A stretch of 54,136 bases of DNA from Candidatus Latescibacterota bacterium. Lineage in GTDB: Bacteria > Latescibacterota > UBA2968 > UBA8231. Both the position numbers and the translations under genes were made by a program. A model generated the notes under the pieces. That model saw only the letters and a program-made list of their open reading frames with translations. It was not told the DNA's origin and ran no database searches. This document shows, one piece after another, positions 17,241 to 27,144 of the stretch (its first letter is position 1; every line of letters begins with the position of its first letter). The DNA is taken from contig SLHA01000090.1 of the NCBI GenBank assembly GCA_007136405.1, positions 1 to 54,136 on the forward strand, in the 5' to 3' direction.

Positions 17241-17269
17241 ATATTTAACGGAGAAGGCGCCCTTGTCAA
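17241..17269 (-). promoter_or_regulatory. Candidate promoter of the DUF362 gene
   Basis: On the - strand, a perfect TTGACA (complement of 17264-17269), a 17-bp spacer and an A/T hexamer AAATAT (complement of 17241-17246) with a weak -10 match. It sits ~45 bp upstream of the start codon. Confidence 0.4.
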
Positions 17270-17295
17270 GGTCTGCCAGGGCAGTCGGCCACAAG

Positions 17296-17324
17296 TTGTC
17301 GCATCGGCATTTTTCCAGTATTTT
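17296..17324 (+). promoter_or_regulatory. Candidate promoter of the sodium:solute symporter
   Basis: TTGTCG (17296-17301), 17-bp spacer, TATTTT (17319-17324). A GC-rich hairpin (gcccc...ggggc, about 17338-17355) follows in the leader. Divergent from the DUF362 promoter. Confidence 0.4.
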
Positions 17325-17439
17325 GTGCTGTGATCCGGCCCCGGTCGTTGGGGGCTGGAGAATAAGCGGTTCAGGACTTGTTAATGTAGTTGGTCGGCGT
17401 TCTTGCCGATCGTTCTCGTTGACAGGGAGCCTCGGGCAT

Positions 17440-19320
17440 ATGGATCACTTTCACGTCGTCGACTACGTGATCATCGGAGTATACCTGATCTTCGCGCTGT
17501 CCATGGGGCCGTTGTTCTACCGGCTGGCCAAGCGGAGCACCACGGATTTTTTCCTTTCCGGGCGCGAGCTCCCTTGGTGGGTTTCCGGCACTTCCATGGT
17601 AGGCACTACCTTTGGCGCCGGTACCCCCTTGTTGATCACAGGATTCATCTGGAGCAACGGCGTCTTCATGAACTGGTGGTGGTGGAGTTTCGCCCTGTCG
17701 AACGTCATGACGGTGGTCTTTTTCGCCCGCATGTGGCGCCGTTCCAAGGTTACCACGGATGTAGAGTTTTCCGAACTGCGCTACGGCGGCGCTGCCGGCG
17801 CCTGGTTGCGGGGTTTCCGCTCCCTGTATTTCGGCGGGCTGGTCAACACGTTCATCATGGCCTGGCTGATGTTCGGCGCTTACGGTATCGTGGCCACTCT
17901 GATCGGGGCGGATCCGGGTGACCGAAGCAATGTCACGGTGTGGTTGATCATCCTTGCCGTGGTCAGTCTGGTGACGGTGTACTCGTCGATGGCGGGATTG
18001 TGGGGAGTGGTGACCACTGACATGGTCCAGTTCAGCATCGCCATGATATCGTGCATCGTTCTTGCGGTGATCGTAGTCGGCGAGATCGGCGGCATGGGCG
18101 CACTCAAGGAGCAAGTGACTTCGCTTCATCCTCTCGAAGACGGCGTCCTGCAGTTCTTCCCCACTCCGGGGCTCGCGGAGATACCCTTCATCATGCTGGC
18201 CAGTTTCTTTCTGGTCCAGTGGTGGTGCTCGTACTATCCTGGCTCTGAACCCGGGGGCGGGGCCTATGTCGCCCAGCGCATGCTCGCCTCCAGGTCGGAG
18301 AAGCATGCCCAACTGGCCACCCTGTGGTTCAGCGTGGCGCACTACGCCGTGCGTCCGTGGCCGTGGATCGTAGTCGCGCTGGCCACGGTGGTACTGTACC
18401 CGGGGCTGTTGGCCTCGCAGGCACCCAACGCCGCCCAGCTTCAGGAGCTGACCTATATTCAGACGATCGTCGATTACCTGCCTCTGGGCTGGAAGGGGGC
18501 CATGGTCGCTTTCCTGTGCGCAGCGTTCATGTCGACGGTCGACACCCATCTGAACTGGGGTGCCTCGTATCTGGTGCGCGATCTATACGCCCGTTTCCTG
18601 CGCCCGTCACGCAGTCAGACTCACTATGTGGTGGTGTCCCGTATAGTGATGATCGCAACCGGCCTGTTGAGCGCGGTAGTGGCCATCGTCCTCATCACCA
18701 GTATCGGTGATGCCAACCGTTTCTTCGTGGGGTTGATGGCGGGTATCGGACTGGTCTTTGCCCTGCGTTTCTACTGGTGGCGGGTCAATGCCTGGTCGGA
18801 AATCAGCGCCATGATAGGCGCGGTAGTCATCAACAGCATTCTGCAGTTCTGGGTGGCCGGACAGGATTGGTTCTTGGGTCTGACCGCCAATCCGGGAGAC
18901 CGCAGCGCCATACTGCTCACGGTGGGCGCGGTGCTGGTCAACGCTTTGTGGATCGGAGTCACCTTGCGCACGGCGCCGGAATCCAGGCCGGTGCTGCATC
19001 GTTTCTACCGCCGAGTGCGTCCTCCCGGCCCCGGATGGCGGCAGATCGCAGCCGAGTGCGGCCTGGAATCGGAACACGAGTCCATCGACCCGCGCGACTT
19101 CCTGGCATTCCTGGGCGGAATGATGCTCATCTGGGGGGGCTTGTTCTTCGTGGGCAAGCTGCTGTTCGGGAGCTGGACGGCCACCGTTGTGGGCCTGGTG
19201 GTGACGCTTGCCGGAGCCTGGTTGGTGAACGTGTTCCTCATACGCAAGGCAGACCGCGAGGACACGCTGGCCGGCGAGCACGATGCCAGCGAGGCGGCTG
19301 TCATGCTGGATTCGTACTGA
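17440..19320 (+). CDS. Sodium:solute symporter family transporter
   Basis: A 626-residue integral membrane protein of the SSS family (Na+-coupled uptake of sugars, amino acids, choline-like or other solutes). It starts with the typical IIGVYLIFALSMG helix, then FFLSGRELPWWVSGTSMVG and GTTFGAGTPL, which match the family's TM1-TM2 region and sodium site. About 13 hydrophobic segments are visible, with a charged loop at ~520-560 and two further helices after it. The ATG at 17440 follows AGGGAG; longer in-frame starts have no SD. The substrate is unknown; a solute feeding the adjacent catabolic genes is a reasonable guess. Confidence 0.9.
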   Translation: MDHFHVVDYVIIGVYLIFALSMGPLFYRLAKRSTTDFFLSGRELPWWVSGTSMVGTTFGAGTPLLITGFIWSNGVFMNWWWWSFALSNVMTVVFFARMWRRSKVTTDVEFSELRYGGAAGAWLRGFRSLYFGGLVNTFIMAWLMFGAYGIVATLIGADPGDRSNVTVWLIILAVVSLVTVYSSMAGLWGVVTTDMVQFSIAMISCIVLAVIVVGEIGGMGALKEQVTSLHPLEDGVLQFFPTPGLAEIPFIMLASFFLVQWWCSYYPGSEPGGGAYVAQRMLASRSEKHAQLATLWFSVAHYAVRPWPWIVVALATVVLYPGLLASQAPNAAQLQELTYIQTIVDYLPLGWKGAMVAFLCAAFMSTVDTHLNWGASYLVRDLYARFLRPSRSQTHYVVVSRIVMIATGLLSAVVAIVLITSIGDANRFFVGLMAGIGLVFALRFYWWRVNAWSEISAMIGAVVINSILQFWVAGQDWFLGLTANPGDRSAILLTVGAVLVNALWIGVTLRTAPESRPVLHRFYRRVRPPGPGWRQIAAECGLESEHESIDPRDFLAFLGGMMLIWGGLFFVGKLLFGSWTATVVGLVVTLAGAWLVNVFLIRKADREDTLAGEHDASEAAVMLDSY

Positions 19321-19419
19321 AGCCGGGTGCTGTCTGGTACTGTCGACGCGTCGCCGGGATCGAAGCCCCCGTGCGCCGGGAAGACCGCCAGCCGACCAGT
19401 CCGGACAACCTTATCCGAG

Positions 19420-19463
19420 CACAGCCCGCACTGGCCGTTGGAAAGACGGCTGTGCGGGCTGTG
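19420..19463. terminator. Bidirectional terminator-like hairpin
   Basis: A perfect 12-bp inverted repeat, CACAGCCCGCAC (19420-19431) and GTGCGGGCTGTG (19452-19463), with a 20-base loop that itself can extend the stem (GCCG/CGGC). It lies between the convergent symporter and ahcY genes. No U-run follows on either side, so termination efficiency is uncertain. Confidence 0.5.
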
Positions 19464-19480
19464 GCCGCGTGTGTCGGTAT

Positions 19481-19553
19481 AGATTACCGCGGTACCGTAT
19501 CGAGGCTGCGCCGGTTCAGATTACCGCGGCACCCAAGGTACGGCTCCGCCGGC

Positions 19554-19555
<2 letters not shown>
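19481..19555. repeat. 37/38-bp imperfect direct duplication abutting ahcY stop
   Basis: Two copies beginning agattaccgcgg (19481 and 19518), about 37 and 38 bp long, with scattered differences (for example ctgcgccggttc versus ctccgccggctc). The second copy runs into the ahcY stop codon (complement of 19554-19556). Confidence 0.6.
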
Positions 19556-21029
<1,474 letters not shown>

Positions 21030-21477
21030 AAATACTCCTGTATGATAGGGAATTGTTCTACCCTGACCCGCCCGGGGTTGATTCAAGCGGCATCGGCGGC
21101 ACGGGGACGATCCAACGACCGATCTACGTCCACCGTTGCACGTCTGTGCCTGCCCAGCGGGTATGCGGATAGGTATCGATACGAAATAACGATGTATAAA
21201 TTACTGAACAAAGGCGATACGCGCGAATGCACCCGGGTGCGGAGGGGGGGCGGGCACCTAAAGCGCCCGGCGGGAGCCGGACCATATCGGCCGATGGCGG
21301 TGGGAGCGCGTCGTGACAGGCGAATGGCATCGTGTGCGCCTCGTGCCTGGCTTGTGAACGAAAGGGTCTGCACGGTGCACGGCAGCGTTTGACCCCTGCG
21401 GTCATAGCGGGTTCCGGGCTGCGTTTGCCCCTATGGGCTTCGTGCGGCCGCGTCCCGTTGCGTGGGCTTATTCAGCG
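21030..21477. other. Intergenic region upstream of ahcY
   Basis: 448 bp between the MMPL transporter stop and ahcY, both on the - strand. An AT-rich stretch at 21180-21212 holds a weak - strand pair (TTGTTC, complement of 21206-21211; TATTTC, complement of 21183-21188; 17-bp spacer) that could start an ahcY mRNA with a ~150-base leader. I looked for SAH and SAM riboswitch cores in this leader and recognised none. Confidence 0.4.
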
Positions 21478-24093
21478 TCACCGTACCGGGCTTCGAGGCG
21501 CGGTGCGTATGCGATGCGCGGATGAACCGGGATCGCGTACCCGTGGGTACGACTCCAGTAACTGCAGCAAGGCCGGGAGGAAGAGAACCGCGGCCAGCCA
21601 GGTGCTGCCGATTCCGATGGTCGCCAGCAGGCCGATGCTGCGAAGTCCGGGATGGAAGCTCAGCAGGAGTCCACCGAATCCGATCACGGTCGTCAACGAA
21701 CCCATGGTGATGTGCTCGCCCGTGGAACGCATCACAGTACGCAGAGACCCACGGCCCTCCTCGCGATAACGATGGACCAGATGCGCGCCCGCATCGTTAC
21801 CGATGCCCAGAACTGCCGGCAACACGATCACGTTGAAGAAATTCAGTTTCAGACCAAGCAACTCCATGGCCAGCAGCATCCATAGAACCCCTGTAAACAG
21901 GGGGAGCAGGGCGAGGACGGACCAGCGCACCGAACCGAAGTTCAGCCACATCAGTACGGCCACCATACCCAGGGTGTACAGGACCATCCAGGGAGCTTCA
22001 TCGATCATCATCCGGACCATGGCGCCGCCGACCAGTGCGGTGGAAGCGGCGTAATAGGTTCTTCCCGTCGATGTCGTGATGTGGCCGATATCGTGCAGGA
22101 AGTCGATGGCATTGCGGCTGTCGACCAGGTCGACGTTGGGATATACGCGGATGAAGCCACCGATTCTACCGTCACGGGTGATGAACGGATGCTGCAGAAA
22201 AGCCGGCAGCTGTTCGACGCGGAGCGGTTCGACCGTCCCGGCGGCGCGGCGGAGACGGCTCAGATCATCGTGATCCAGTTCGTGCGCCAGCGGATGGTCG
22301 AGCAGTTCTCGGATGCGGGCGATGCGTTGGAGTTTGACATGTTGCGCTGCGGGATCCATGGGAAATCGATCCTGCAGCGCAACTACCGTTCCTATGGTGG
22401 AAGAAGGCGACCGAGCCCGGGTGTGAATCTGGTTCAGCAGATCATCCACCTCAGCCGGTTCATCGACCAGCACATAGGCCGGGTTGCGGCCGTCCAGGGG
22501 TGGATAAACCTGCTGAACCAGCGCGCGTCGCGCCCGGTACTCGGCATAGTCCGGTTCGAGACCGGAGAAGTCGTACTCGAAAGACAGCCGCGGCAGGAGC
22601 ACAAGAGCGAGAACCAAGGCGGCTGTTCCGGCGACGGCAATCCACCCGCAACCCGGCAGGGCGCGGTTGCGGCTCGTTGGTCGGGACGGCAAGGCGATAT
22701 GTACCCGGCCCAGCCAGCCGCGACGCTCGACCAGGACGATCAGGGCCGGCATGATCACCACCATGGCCACCAATGCCAGCAGGATGCCGGTGCCGGCAAC
22801 GAAGCCGAACTGGCTGAAGCCGCGCAAACCAGCGGCCATAAGGACATACAGCGCACCGGCGGTGGTGCAGGCGCTGACGGCAATGGCCTGTCCTGTGCTG
22901 GTGAAGGTGATCTCGAGGGCCTGCAGAACCGTGTGCCCGCGACCGCGCTCCTCGGTATAACGAGCGTAGAAGTGGATGCCGTAGTCTATTCCCAGACCGA
23001 ACAGAACCAGGCCCAGCGTGGAGGTCAACAGGTTGAGGGAGCCCACTAAAAGGAAGGTCAATCCGAACGTGACGGCCAGGCTCATCAGGAACGGGAGACC
23101 GATCAGCAGGCCCATCAGAGGAGCCTGCTGCAGGGCTGTGCGCCATTGGGCGGGGTCCAGGCGCTTGTGCGCACGCAGGGTGCCGGCCTTGTAGGTGAAG
23201 TAGACGATGACCACCAGGAGTACCGCGCTGACACCGGCAGCGAAGGAACGGTACACATCACCGGTGAGCGCCTGTACCTCGATGAGCTGACGCAGCAGGC
23301 GTCCCGCCAGTATCACCTCCATCCGAGGGTCGAAATACTGCGGATCCAGCTCGTCTACGACACGCTGCAGCGCGCCGTACGCTGCTTCGATCGTGTGGAG
23401 GTCTGTCTGGGCCATGGAAGGGTAGAAACGCAGCGCCATGATCGTGCTGTCGGCGGAAACCGGGTATTCACCGGGCATGAGATGGCCGAACAGCTGCTGC
23501 AGATGGGTCAAGGTGGAGTCTGCCGGTTCGGCGTCATCCAATGGGACATACAGGGGGCTGCCCCGCAGGCGTGCTTCCTCCAGACGCTGCAGCAGCAGGA
23601 GCTCCAGTCGATCCAGTTCCTCCGTGGTGGCGAAATAGAGACCATTGTCCTGCAGTACCCGGGTGTCCCGGCGGTAATCGACGCGCTGAAAAAACGCTGG
23701 CCCTTGTTCCGGACGCAGGTCCAGGACCAGCGGGATCAGGGCTTCCGCAAAGGCCTTGTTGGCTGCAAACGAGGGGCTGCGAATGACCACGGTGGCATCG
23801 GCCTCGCTGCCCACGGTGCTGCGGAGCTGCTCGAGGGCGAGCACCGTGGGGTGTTCAGGAGGCAGCAGGCCGGTAAGGTCGGCATCGATGCGCAGTCTGA
23901 CGACCAGCGTCAGAGCCATCAGCGTGACGGCAATGGCACCGAGTAGCACCATCCCGGCGCGGTGGTGCACCAGGGGCATGAGGGGACGCAGGTGCCGGAA
24001 CAGCCAGTTCATGAAGCGGGAGCGGTCGTGGCGCCGTAATGCGTTGCGACGCCGGGAGATGGGCGACCGGAAGAACTCGCTGTGCAAGCCCAT
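21478..24093 (-). CDS. MMPL/RND family transporter (HpnN-like)
   Basis: An 871-residue inner-membrane transporter with the two-fold RND layout: TM1 near residue 50, a periplasmic loop (~80-270), five helices (~285-450), TM7 near 490, a second loop, and five more helices (~690-850). The GLGIDYGIHFYARY and GIGNDAGAHLVHRY segments in TM4 and TM10 are the proton-relay regions. Length and layout suit the MMPL/HpnN group, which moves lipids or hopanoids toward the outer membrane; the cargo is not deducible. Neither ATG 24093 nor the in-frame ATG 24012 has a clear SD, so the first 27 basic residues are uncertain. Confidence 0.85.
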   Translation of the reverse strand: MGLHSEFFRSPISRRRNALRRHDRSRFMNWLFRHLRPLMPLVHHRAGMVLLGAIAVTLMALTLVVRLRIDADLTGLLPPEHPTVLALEQLRSTVGSEADATVVIRSPSFAANKAFAEALIPLVLDLRPEQGPAFFQRVDYRRDTRVLQDNGLYFATTEELDRLELLLLQRLEEARLRGSPLYVPLDDAEPADSTLTHLQQLFGHLMPGEYPVSADSTIMALRFYPSMAQTDLHTIEAAYGALQRVVDELDPQYFDPRMEVILAGRLLRQLIEVQALTGDVYRSFAAGVSAVLLVVIVYFTYKAGTLRAHKRLDPAQWRTALQQAPLMGLLIGLPFLMSLAVTFGLTFLLVGSLNLLTSTLGLVLFGLGIDYGIHFYARYTEERGRGHTVLQALEITFTSTGQAIAVSACTTAGALYVLMAAGLRGFSQFGFVAGTGILLALVAMVVIMPALIVLVERRGWLGRVHIALPSRPTSRNRALPGCGWIAVAGTAALVLALVLLPRLSFEYDFSGLEPDYAEYRARRALVQQVYPPLDGRNPAYVLVDEPAEVDDLLNQIHTRARSPSSTIGTVVALQDRFPMDPAAQHVKLQRIARIRELLDHPLAHELDHDDLSRLRRAAGTVEPLRVEQLPAFLQHPFITRDGRIGGFIRVYPNVDLVDSRNAIDFLHDIGHITTSTGRTYYAASTALVGGAMVRMMIDEAPWMVLYTLGMVAVLMWLNFGSVRWSVLALLPLFTGVLWMLLAMELLGLKLNFFNVIVLPAVLGIGNDAGAHLVHRYREEGRGSLRTVMRSTGEHITMGSLTTVIGFGGLLLSFHPGLRSIGLLATIGIGSTWLAAVLFLPALLQLLESYPRVRDPGSSAHRIRTAPRSPVR

Positions 24094-24141
24094 GCAGCGG
24101 CCGGGACGAGGCCGTCCTGTTCGCGCCCCGACTGCCGGTTG

Positions 24142-24933
24142 TCACTCGTGCGATTTGATATCATCCCAGGCGGCGTCCATTTCTTCGAGCGTGGCCTGGC
24201 CTATATCCCGGCCCGCCTCATGGAAAACTGTTTCCAGGGTGCGAAAGCGGCGCTCGAATTTATCGACAGCACGGCGCAATGCATTTTCCGGATCGGCTTG
24301 CAGGAACCGGGCTACGTTGACCAGGGCAAAAAGCAGGTCGCCCAGTTCTTCTTCGGCGCGCTCCGTGTGCCCCTGTTGCCACTCGGCCCGCAGTTCATCG
24401 AACTCCTCTTCCACCTTGTCCAGGGGGCCGTCCAGGCTGGGCCAGTCAAAACCAACCCGCGCCGCCCGGCTTTGGACCCGCTGGGCGCGCAGCAGGGCCG
24501 GCATGCCGGCCGGCAGACCTTCAAGGATGGAAGCACGCTGTGCTGCAGCCTTTTTTTCCTGCTGTTTGAGCCGTTCCCAGTTGGCCAGGACCTGACCGGA
24601 ACCATCCACCTGGGCGTCGCCGAATACATGTGGGTGACGATGGACGAGCTTGTCGACGAGGGATCGGCAGACATCCTCCATGCAGAAGTGTCCTGCCTCG
24701 CTGGCGACCTGGGCATGGAAGACAATCTGAAGCAGGACATCGCCCAGCTCCTTACATAGTTCTGGATAATCGTTGCGGTCGATGGCTTCCAGGGTTTCGT
24801 ACACTTCTTCCAGGAGGTACGGTTGCAGCGATTCATGGGTCTGCTCTCGATCCCAGGGGCAGCCGTCCGGACCGCGCAGCCGGGCCATGATGTCAAGCAG
24901 AACCTCATACTGCGTCATGTCGGACATGTTCAT
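24142..24933 (-). CDS. mazG: Nucleoside triphosphate pyrophosphohydrolase MazG
   Basis: A 263-residue MazG, which hydrolyses (d)NTPs to monophosphates and PPi and cleans up abnormal nucleotides. The N-terminal signature LRGPDGCPWDREQTHESL, the EExxE...ExxD-type metal motif (LLEEVYETLEAID ... KELGDVLLQIVFHAQ) and the second, C-terminal MazG repeat (VEEEFDELRAEW ... EEELGDLLFALVN) are all present, as in the E. coli two-domain enzyme. It overlaps the upstream MazG-like gene by 4 bp. Confidence 0.95.
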   Translation of the reverse strand: MNMSDMTQYEVLLDIMARLRGPDGCPWDREQTHESLQPYLLEEVYETLEAIDRNDYPELCKELGDVLLQIVFHAQVASEAGHFCMEDVCRSLVDKLVHRHPHVFGDAQVDGSGQVLANWERLKQQEKKAAAQRASILEGLPAGMPALLRAQRVQSRAARVGFDWPSLDGPLDKVEEEFDELRAEWQQGHTERAEEELGDLLFALVNVARFLQADPENALRRAVDKFERRFRTLETVFHEAGRDIGQATLEEMDAAWDDIKSHE

Positions 24934-25316
24934 TCCTCAGCATCGTATTCGGTGTACTTCAGATTGCGCCCCTTGACCCGGTGAACGGGGTACCGGGAGG
25001 CGGAGATAGCCATTTTTTCCGCCAGTATGGTAGTCGCGTCGAGTTCCAGGTAGTCGCACAGGATAAGAACGAAGTAGAGGACATCGGCCAACTCGTGGCT
25101 GATCTTCTGGCGGAAACCAGCGTCCTGTAGGCGTGCCGCAACTTCGGAGTCGCTCCGGAAACGGAAGTGCTCGAGCAGTTCCGCCGCTTCTATGGACAGG
25201 CCGATGGCCAGATCCTTGGGGTTATGGAATTGTTCCCAATCCCGCTCCTGCACGAACTGACGGATATCCGCCTTGAGATCCGCCACCGTACTGCTGGTAT
25301 CCTTGTCTGTTGGCAT
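24930..25316 (-). CDS. MazG-like nucleotide pyrophosphohydrolase (dCTPase/RS21-C6 type)
   Basis: A 128-residue single-domain all-alpha NTP pyrophosphatase. Metal-binding motifs are GLSIEAAELLEHF and HELADVLYFVLILCDYL, typical of the RS21-C6/dCTPase group that removes unusual deoxynucleotides. The start is placed at ATG 25316 where the conserved fold begins; in-frame starts up to 25355 are possible and none has a strong SD. The gene overlaps mazG by four bases (ATGA), so two nucleotide-sanitation enzymes of one superfamily are translationally coupled. Confidence 0.85.
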   Translation of the reverse strand: MPTDKDTSSTVADLKADIRQFVQERDWEQFHNPKDLAIGLSIEAAELLEHFRFRSDSEVAARLQDAGFRQKISHELADVLYFVLILCDYLELDATTILAEKMAISASRYPVHRVKGRNLKYTEYDAEE

Positions 25317-25686
25317 CGCCTTGGCCTGGAAGAGACAGGGCATGGTCAAAAACACTCAGGGGGGCGAATAAGGCGGCCCACGCGGGTGCTGTCAACGGGG
25401 CTGCAGCGGTTCGACTCGTCAGTGCGTGTCGCAGCCGGCATACCGGACAACACGGCTGGCGGTAAAACGGCGACCATTCCTGTCGCCGTAGATCACTGAT
25501 CCGCACGGCCGGCCACGACGGCATCGTTGGTGTGGTTTTTGCCGTTCAGCGTGCACGGGCACACGGTACTGCCGTTTGCGGGTGCTTTTTTGCCGGTGCG
25601 GCAGCCGGGACGGCATGTTTTTCCGGACTGCAGCAAGTCGTTCCGCTGCCGATAATACTCCATGACACCGAAGCCAAGGAGGCTGT
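25317..25686. other. Structured intergenic region (possible small RNA)
   Basis: No protein gene is supported. On the + strand a perfect 8-bp hairpin (ACGGCGAC 25467-25474, 7-base loop, GTCGCCGT 25482-25489) is followed ~65 bases later by a terminator-like structure ending in T6 (25553-25591). No + strand gene lies upstream for it to terminate. Confidence 0.35.
25553..25591 (+). terminator. Terminator-like hairpin with T6 run
   Basis: GCAC (25553-25556) pairs GTGC (25582-25585), and ACGG (25563-25566) pairs CCGT (25572-25575), separated by a symmetric 6/6 internal loop; TTTTTT follows at 25586-25591. The stem is weak because of the internal loop. Confidence 0.35.
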
Positions 25687-25797
25687 ATGCATGAATCCGG
25701 CTCCAATCCGGCACGAAGGACGGGGATCGGGGTGGCGCTGTTCGTGGTGACGGGCTTGTTGCTAGGTGTTTTCCTGGCGGCTCTGGCCGGGATCTGA
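25687..25797 (+). CDS. 36-residue single-pass membrane peptide
   Basis: A 36-codon frame, ATG 25687 to TGA 25797, preceded by a full SD AAGGAGG (25676-25682) only 4 bases away. The product has a short polar N-terminus (MHESGSNPARRTG) and one hydrophobic segment running to the end (IGVALFVVTGLLLGVFLAAL), the classic form of a small transmembrane peptide. No homologue is recalled. It sits alone upstream of the orphan parA. The combination of SD and clean TM segment makes a real gene likely; small regulatory or complex-assembly peptides are common in this size class. Confidence 0.6.
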   Translation: MHESGSNPARRTGIGVALFVVTGLLLGVFLAALAGI

Positions 25798-25871
25798 AGC
25801 TCCGTACTAAGATATAAAACATTGTTATGTAATAACTTATAAACAAAATAGGTTCTTCCTCACTTCTGATC

Positions 25872-25900
25872 TTGACCTTTGGTCCACGGCGCCATATATT
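25872..25900 (+). promoter_or_regulatory. Candidate sigma70 promoter of parA
   Basis: TTGACC (25872-25877), exact 17-bp spacer, TATATT (25895-25900, 5 of 6). One of the best promoter matches in the window. Just upstream, at 25800-25855, is an AT-rich stretch with GTTAT-gta-ATAAC. A start near 25907 gives a leader of ~185 bases before the parA start. Confidence 0.5.
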
Positions 25901-26092
25901 GGTCGCCAAGGTGGTGGTCGTGGCCATTGCATCGTCTCCCCCGATGTGTGTCGGTCCAGTGGTACCAATACGCCCGAACACACCCGAGCATGGCCCTATT
26001 CTGTGTACACGCGGCATTTTCGTCCAGTCTGTACCGCAGTCTGCAGACCCTCGCGTGCATTCCATACGTCCTCCGGGAAACGGGCCAGGTCC

Positions 26093-26884
26093 ATGGGAAG
26101 AGTCATAGCTGTATCCAACCAAAAGGGTGGTGTCGGTAAAACTACCACAGCGGTCAACCTGGCAGCGTGTCTGGCTGCCGAGCAACATGCTACGCTGCTG
26201 GTCGATCTGGATCCCCAGGCCAACGCCACCGGTGGTTGTGGCGCGGCGGCAGAAAGTCTGCACGGTTCCAGTTATGAGCTGTTGCTGGAGCAGGCGGAGG
26301 CCGCGGCTGTCATTCATCCGGTAGAGCCGCCGTTCTTTTCCCTTCTTCCTGCCCATATACGTCTGGCCGGTGCGGAGGTGGAAATGGCTGCGGTCGTCGG
26401 ACGTGAGCGCAAGCTGGCCAGTGCTTTGGCCCCGGTTCGGGATGACTACGAGTTCATACTCATAGATTGCCCTCCGTCGCTGGGGCTGTTGACCCTGAAT
26501 GCCCTGACGGCCGCAGATTCGGTGCTCATTCCCGTTCAATGCGAATACTATGCCCTGGAAGGCCTTAGCCGACTCTTCAGCACGGTCCGGTTGGTACAGC
26601 GGTATCTCAATCCCCAGCTGACTATCGAGGGTGTTCTTCTGACCATGTATGACGAACGTCTGCAGCTCTCCAGGCGGGTTGCGGCCGAGGTACGGGGCTA
26701 CTTCGGAGACAAGGTGTACCACACGACCATTCGACGTAATGTCAGTCTGGCGGAGGCGCCCAGTCATGGGCAGCCTGTGGTCATGTACAAACCGGTATGC
26801 ACTGGTGCGGAGAATTACTCCTGTCTGGCCATGGAGCTGTGCACGACCACCAGGGAGGAATCGGTTCTGGCGTCCACGGTCTGA
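26093..26884 (+). CDS. ParA family ATPase (orphan)
   Basis: A 263-residue ParA/Soj-type deviant Walker ATPase. The Walker A box [16 protein letters not shown] is near residue 9 with the signature lysine, Walker A' is [12 protein letters not shown] and Walker B is [11 protein letters not shown]. Such proteins bind DNA as ATP dimers and segregate chromosomes, plasmids or protein clusters. No parB follows, unlike chromosomal parAB, and no parS was recognised; the next gene is a sigma-54 activator. It may position a non-DNA cargo or work with a ParB elsewhere. ATG 26093 begins the protein directly at the first beta strand. Confidence 0.9.
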   Translation: MGRVIAVSNQKGGVGKTTTAVNLAACLAAEQHATLLVDLDPQANATGGCGAAAESLHGSSYELLLEQAEAAAVIHPVEPPFFSLLPAHIRLAGAEVEMAAVVGRERKLASALAPVRDDYEFILIDCPPSLGLLTLNALTAADSVLIPVQCEYYALEGLSRLFSTVRLVQRYLNPQLTIEGVLLTMYDERLQLSRRVAAEVRGYFGDKVYHTTIRRNVSLAEAPSHGQPVVMYKPVCTGAENYSCLAMELCTTTREESVLASTV

Positions 26885-27144
26885 ATACCGGTTTCTGCGG
26901 TGGATATGCTGCGCTCCAGCGGTACCGCTTGCAATAACCCTCTTGTGTATCCCCGTATCATAATTTCATCCTTTAAAGCATAAATTTGCTTAATACCTTG
27001 TCCTGCTGAGGGTTGCCATGGCAGGCAAGCTCATCATTATGCGCATGCATATGCTAATAAGAAAAATTTAACTTGACGAGCATGGCAGTATCCATTAATA
27101 TGCACATACACATATACGCTTGCATAAGCCGAGGAGGATCTACC
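26885..27144. other. AT-rich regulatory region upstream of sigma-54 activator
   Basis: 260 bp, markedly richer in A/T than the window. It holds AAGCA-TAAATT-TGCTT (near 26978-26993), a run of overlapping ATGC-type palindromes around 27038-27056 (including gcatatgc), and the promoter-like pair at 27073-27101. No gene is seen. Confidence 0.45.
27073..27101 (+). promoter_or_regulatory. Candidate promoter of the sigma-54 activator gene
   Basis: TTGACG (27073-27078), 17-bp spacer, TAATAT (27096-27101), followed after 30 bp by the strong SD GAGGAGG (27131-27137). No sigma-54 (GG-N10-GC) element was recognised here. Confidence 0.45.

Noticed and set aside
21030-21180. SAH or SAM riboswitch upstream of ahcY
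   Set aside because: No recognised core motif in the leader, although one would make sense there.
21083-21373. 96-codon - strand frame upstream of ahcY
   Set aside because: Arg/Pro-rich composition typical of chance frames; no SD or recognisable motif.
26093-26884. Chromosomal parABS locus
   Set aside because: No parB follows and no parS-like 16-bp palindrome was recognised.
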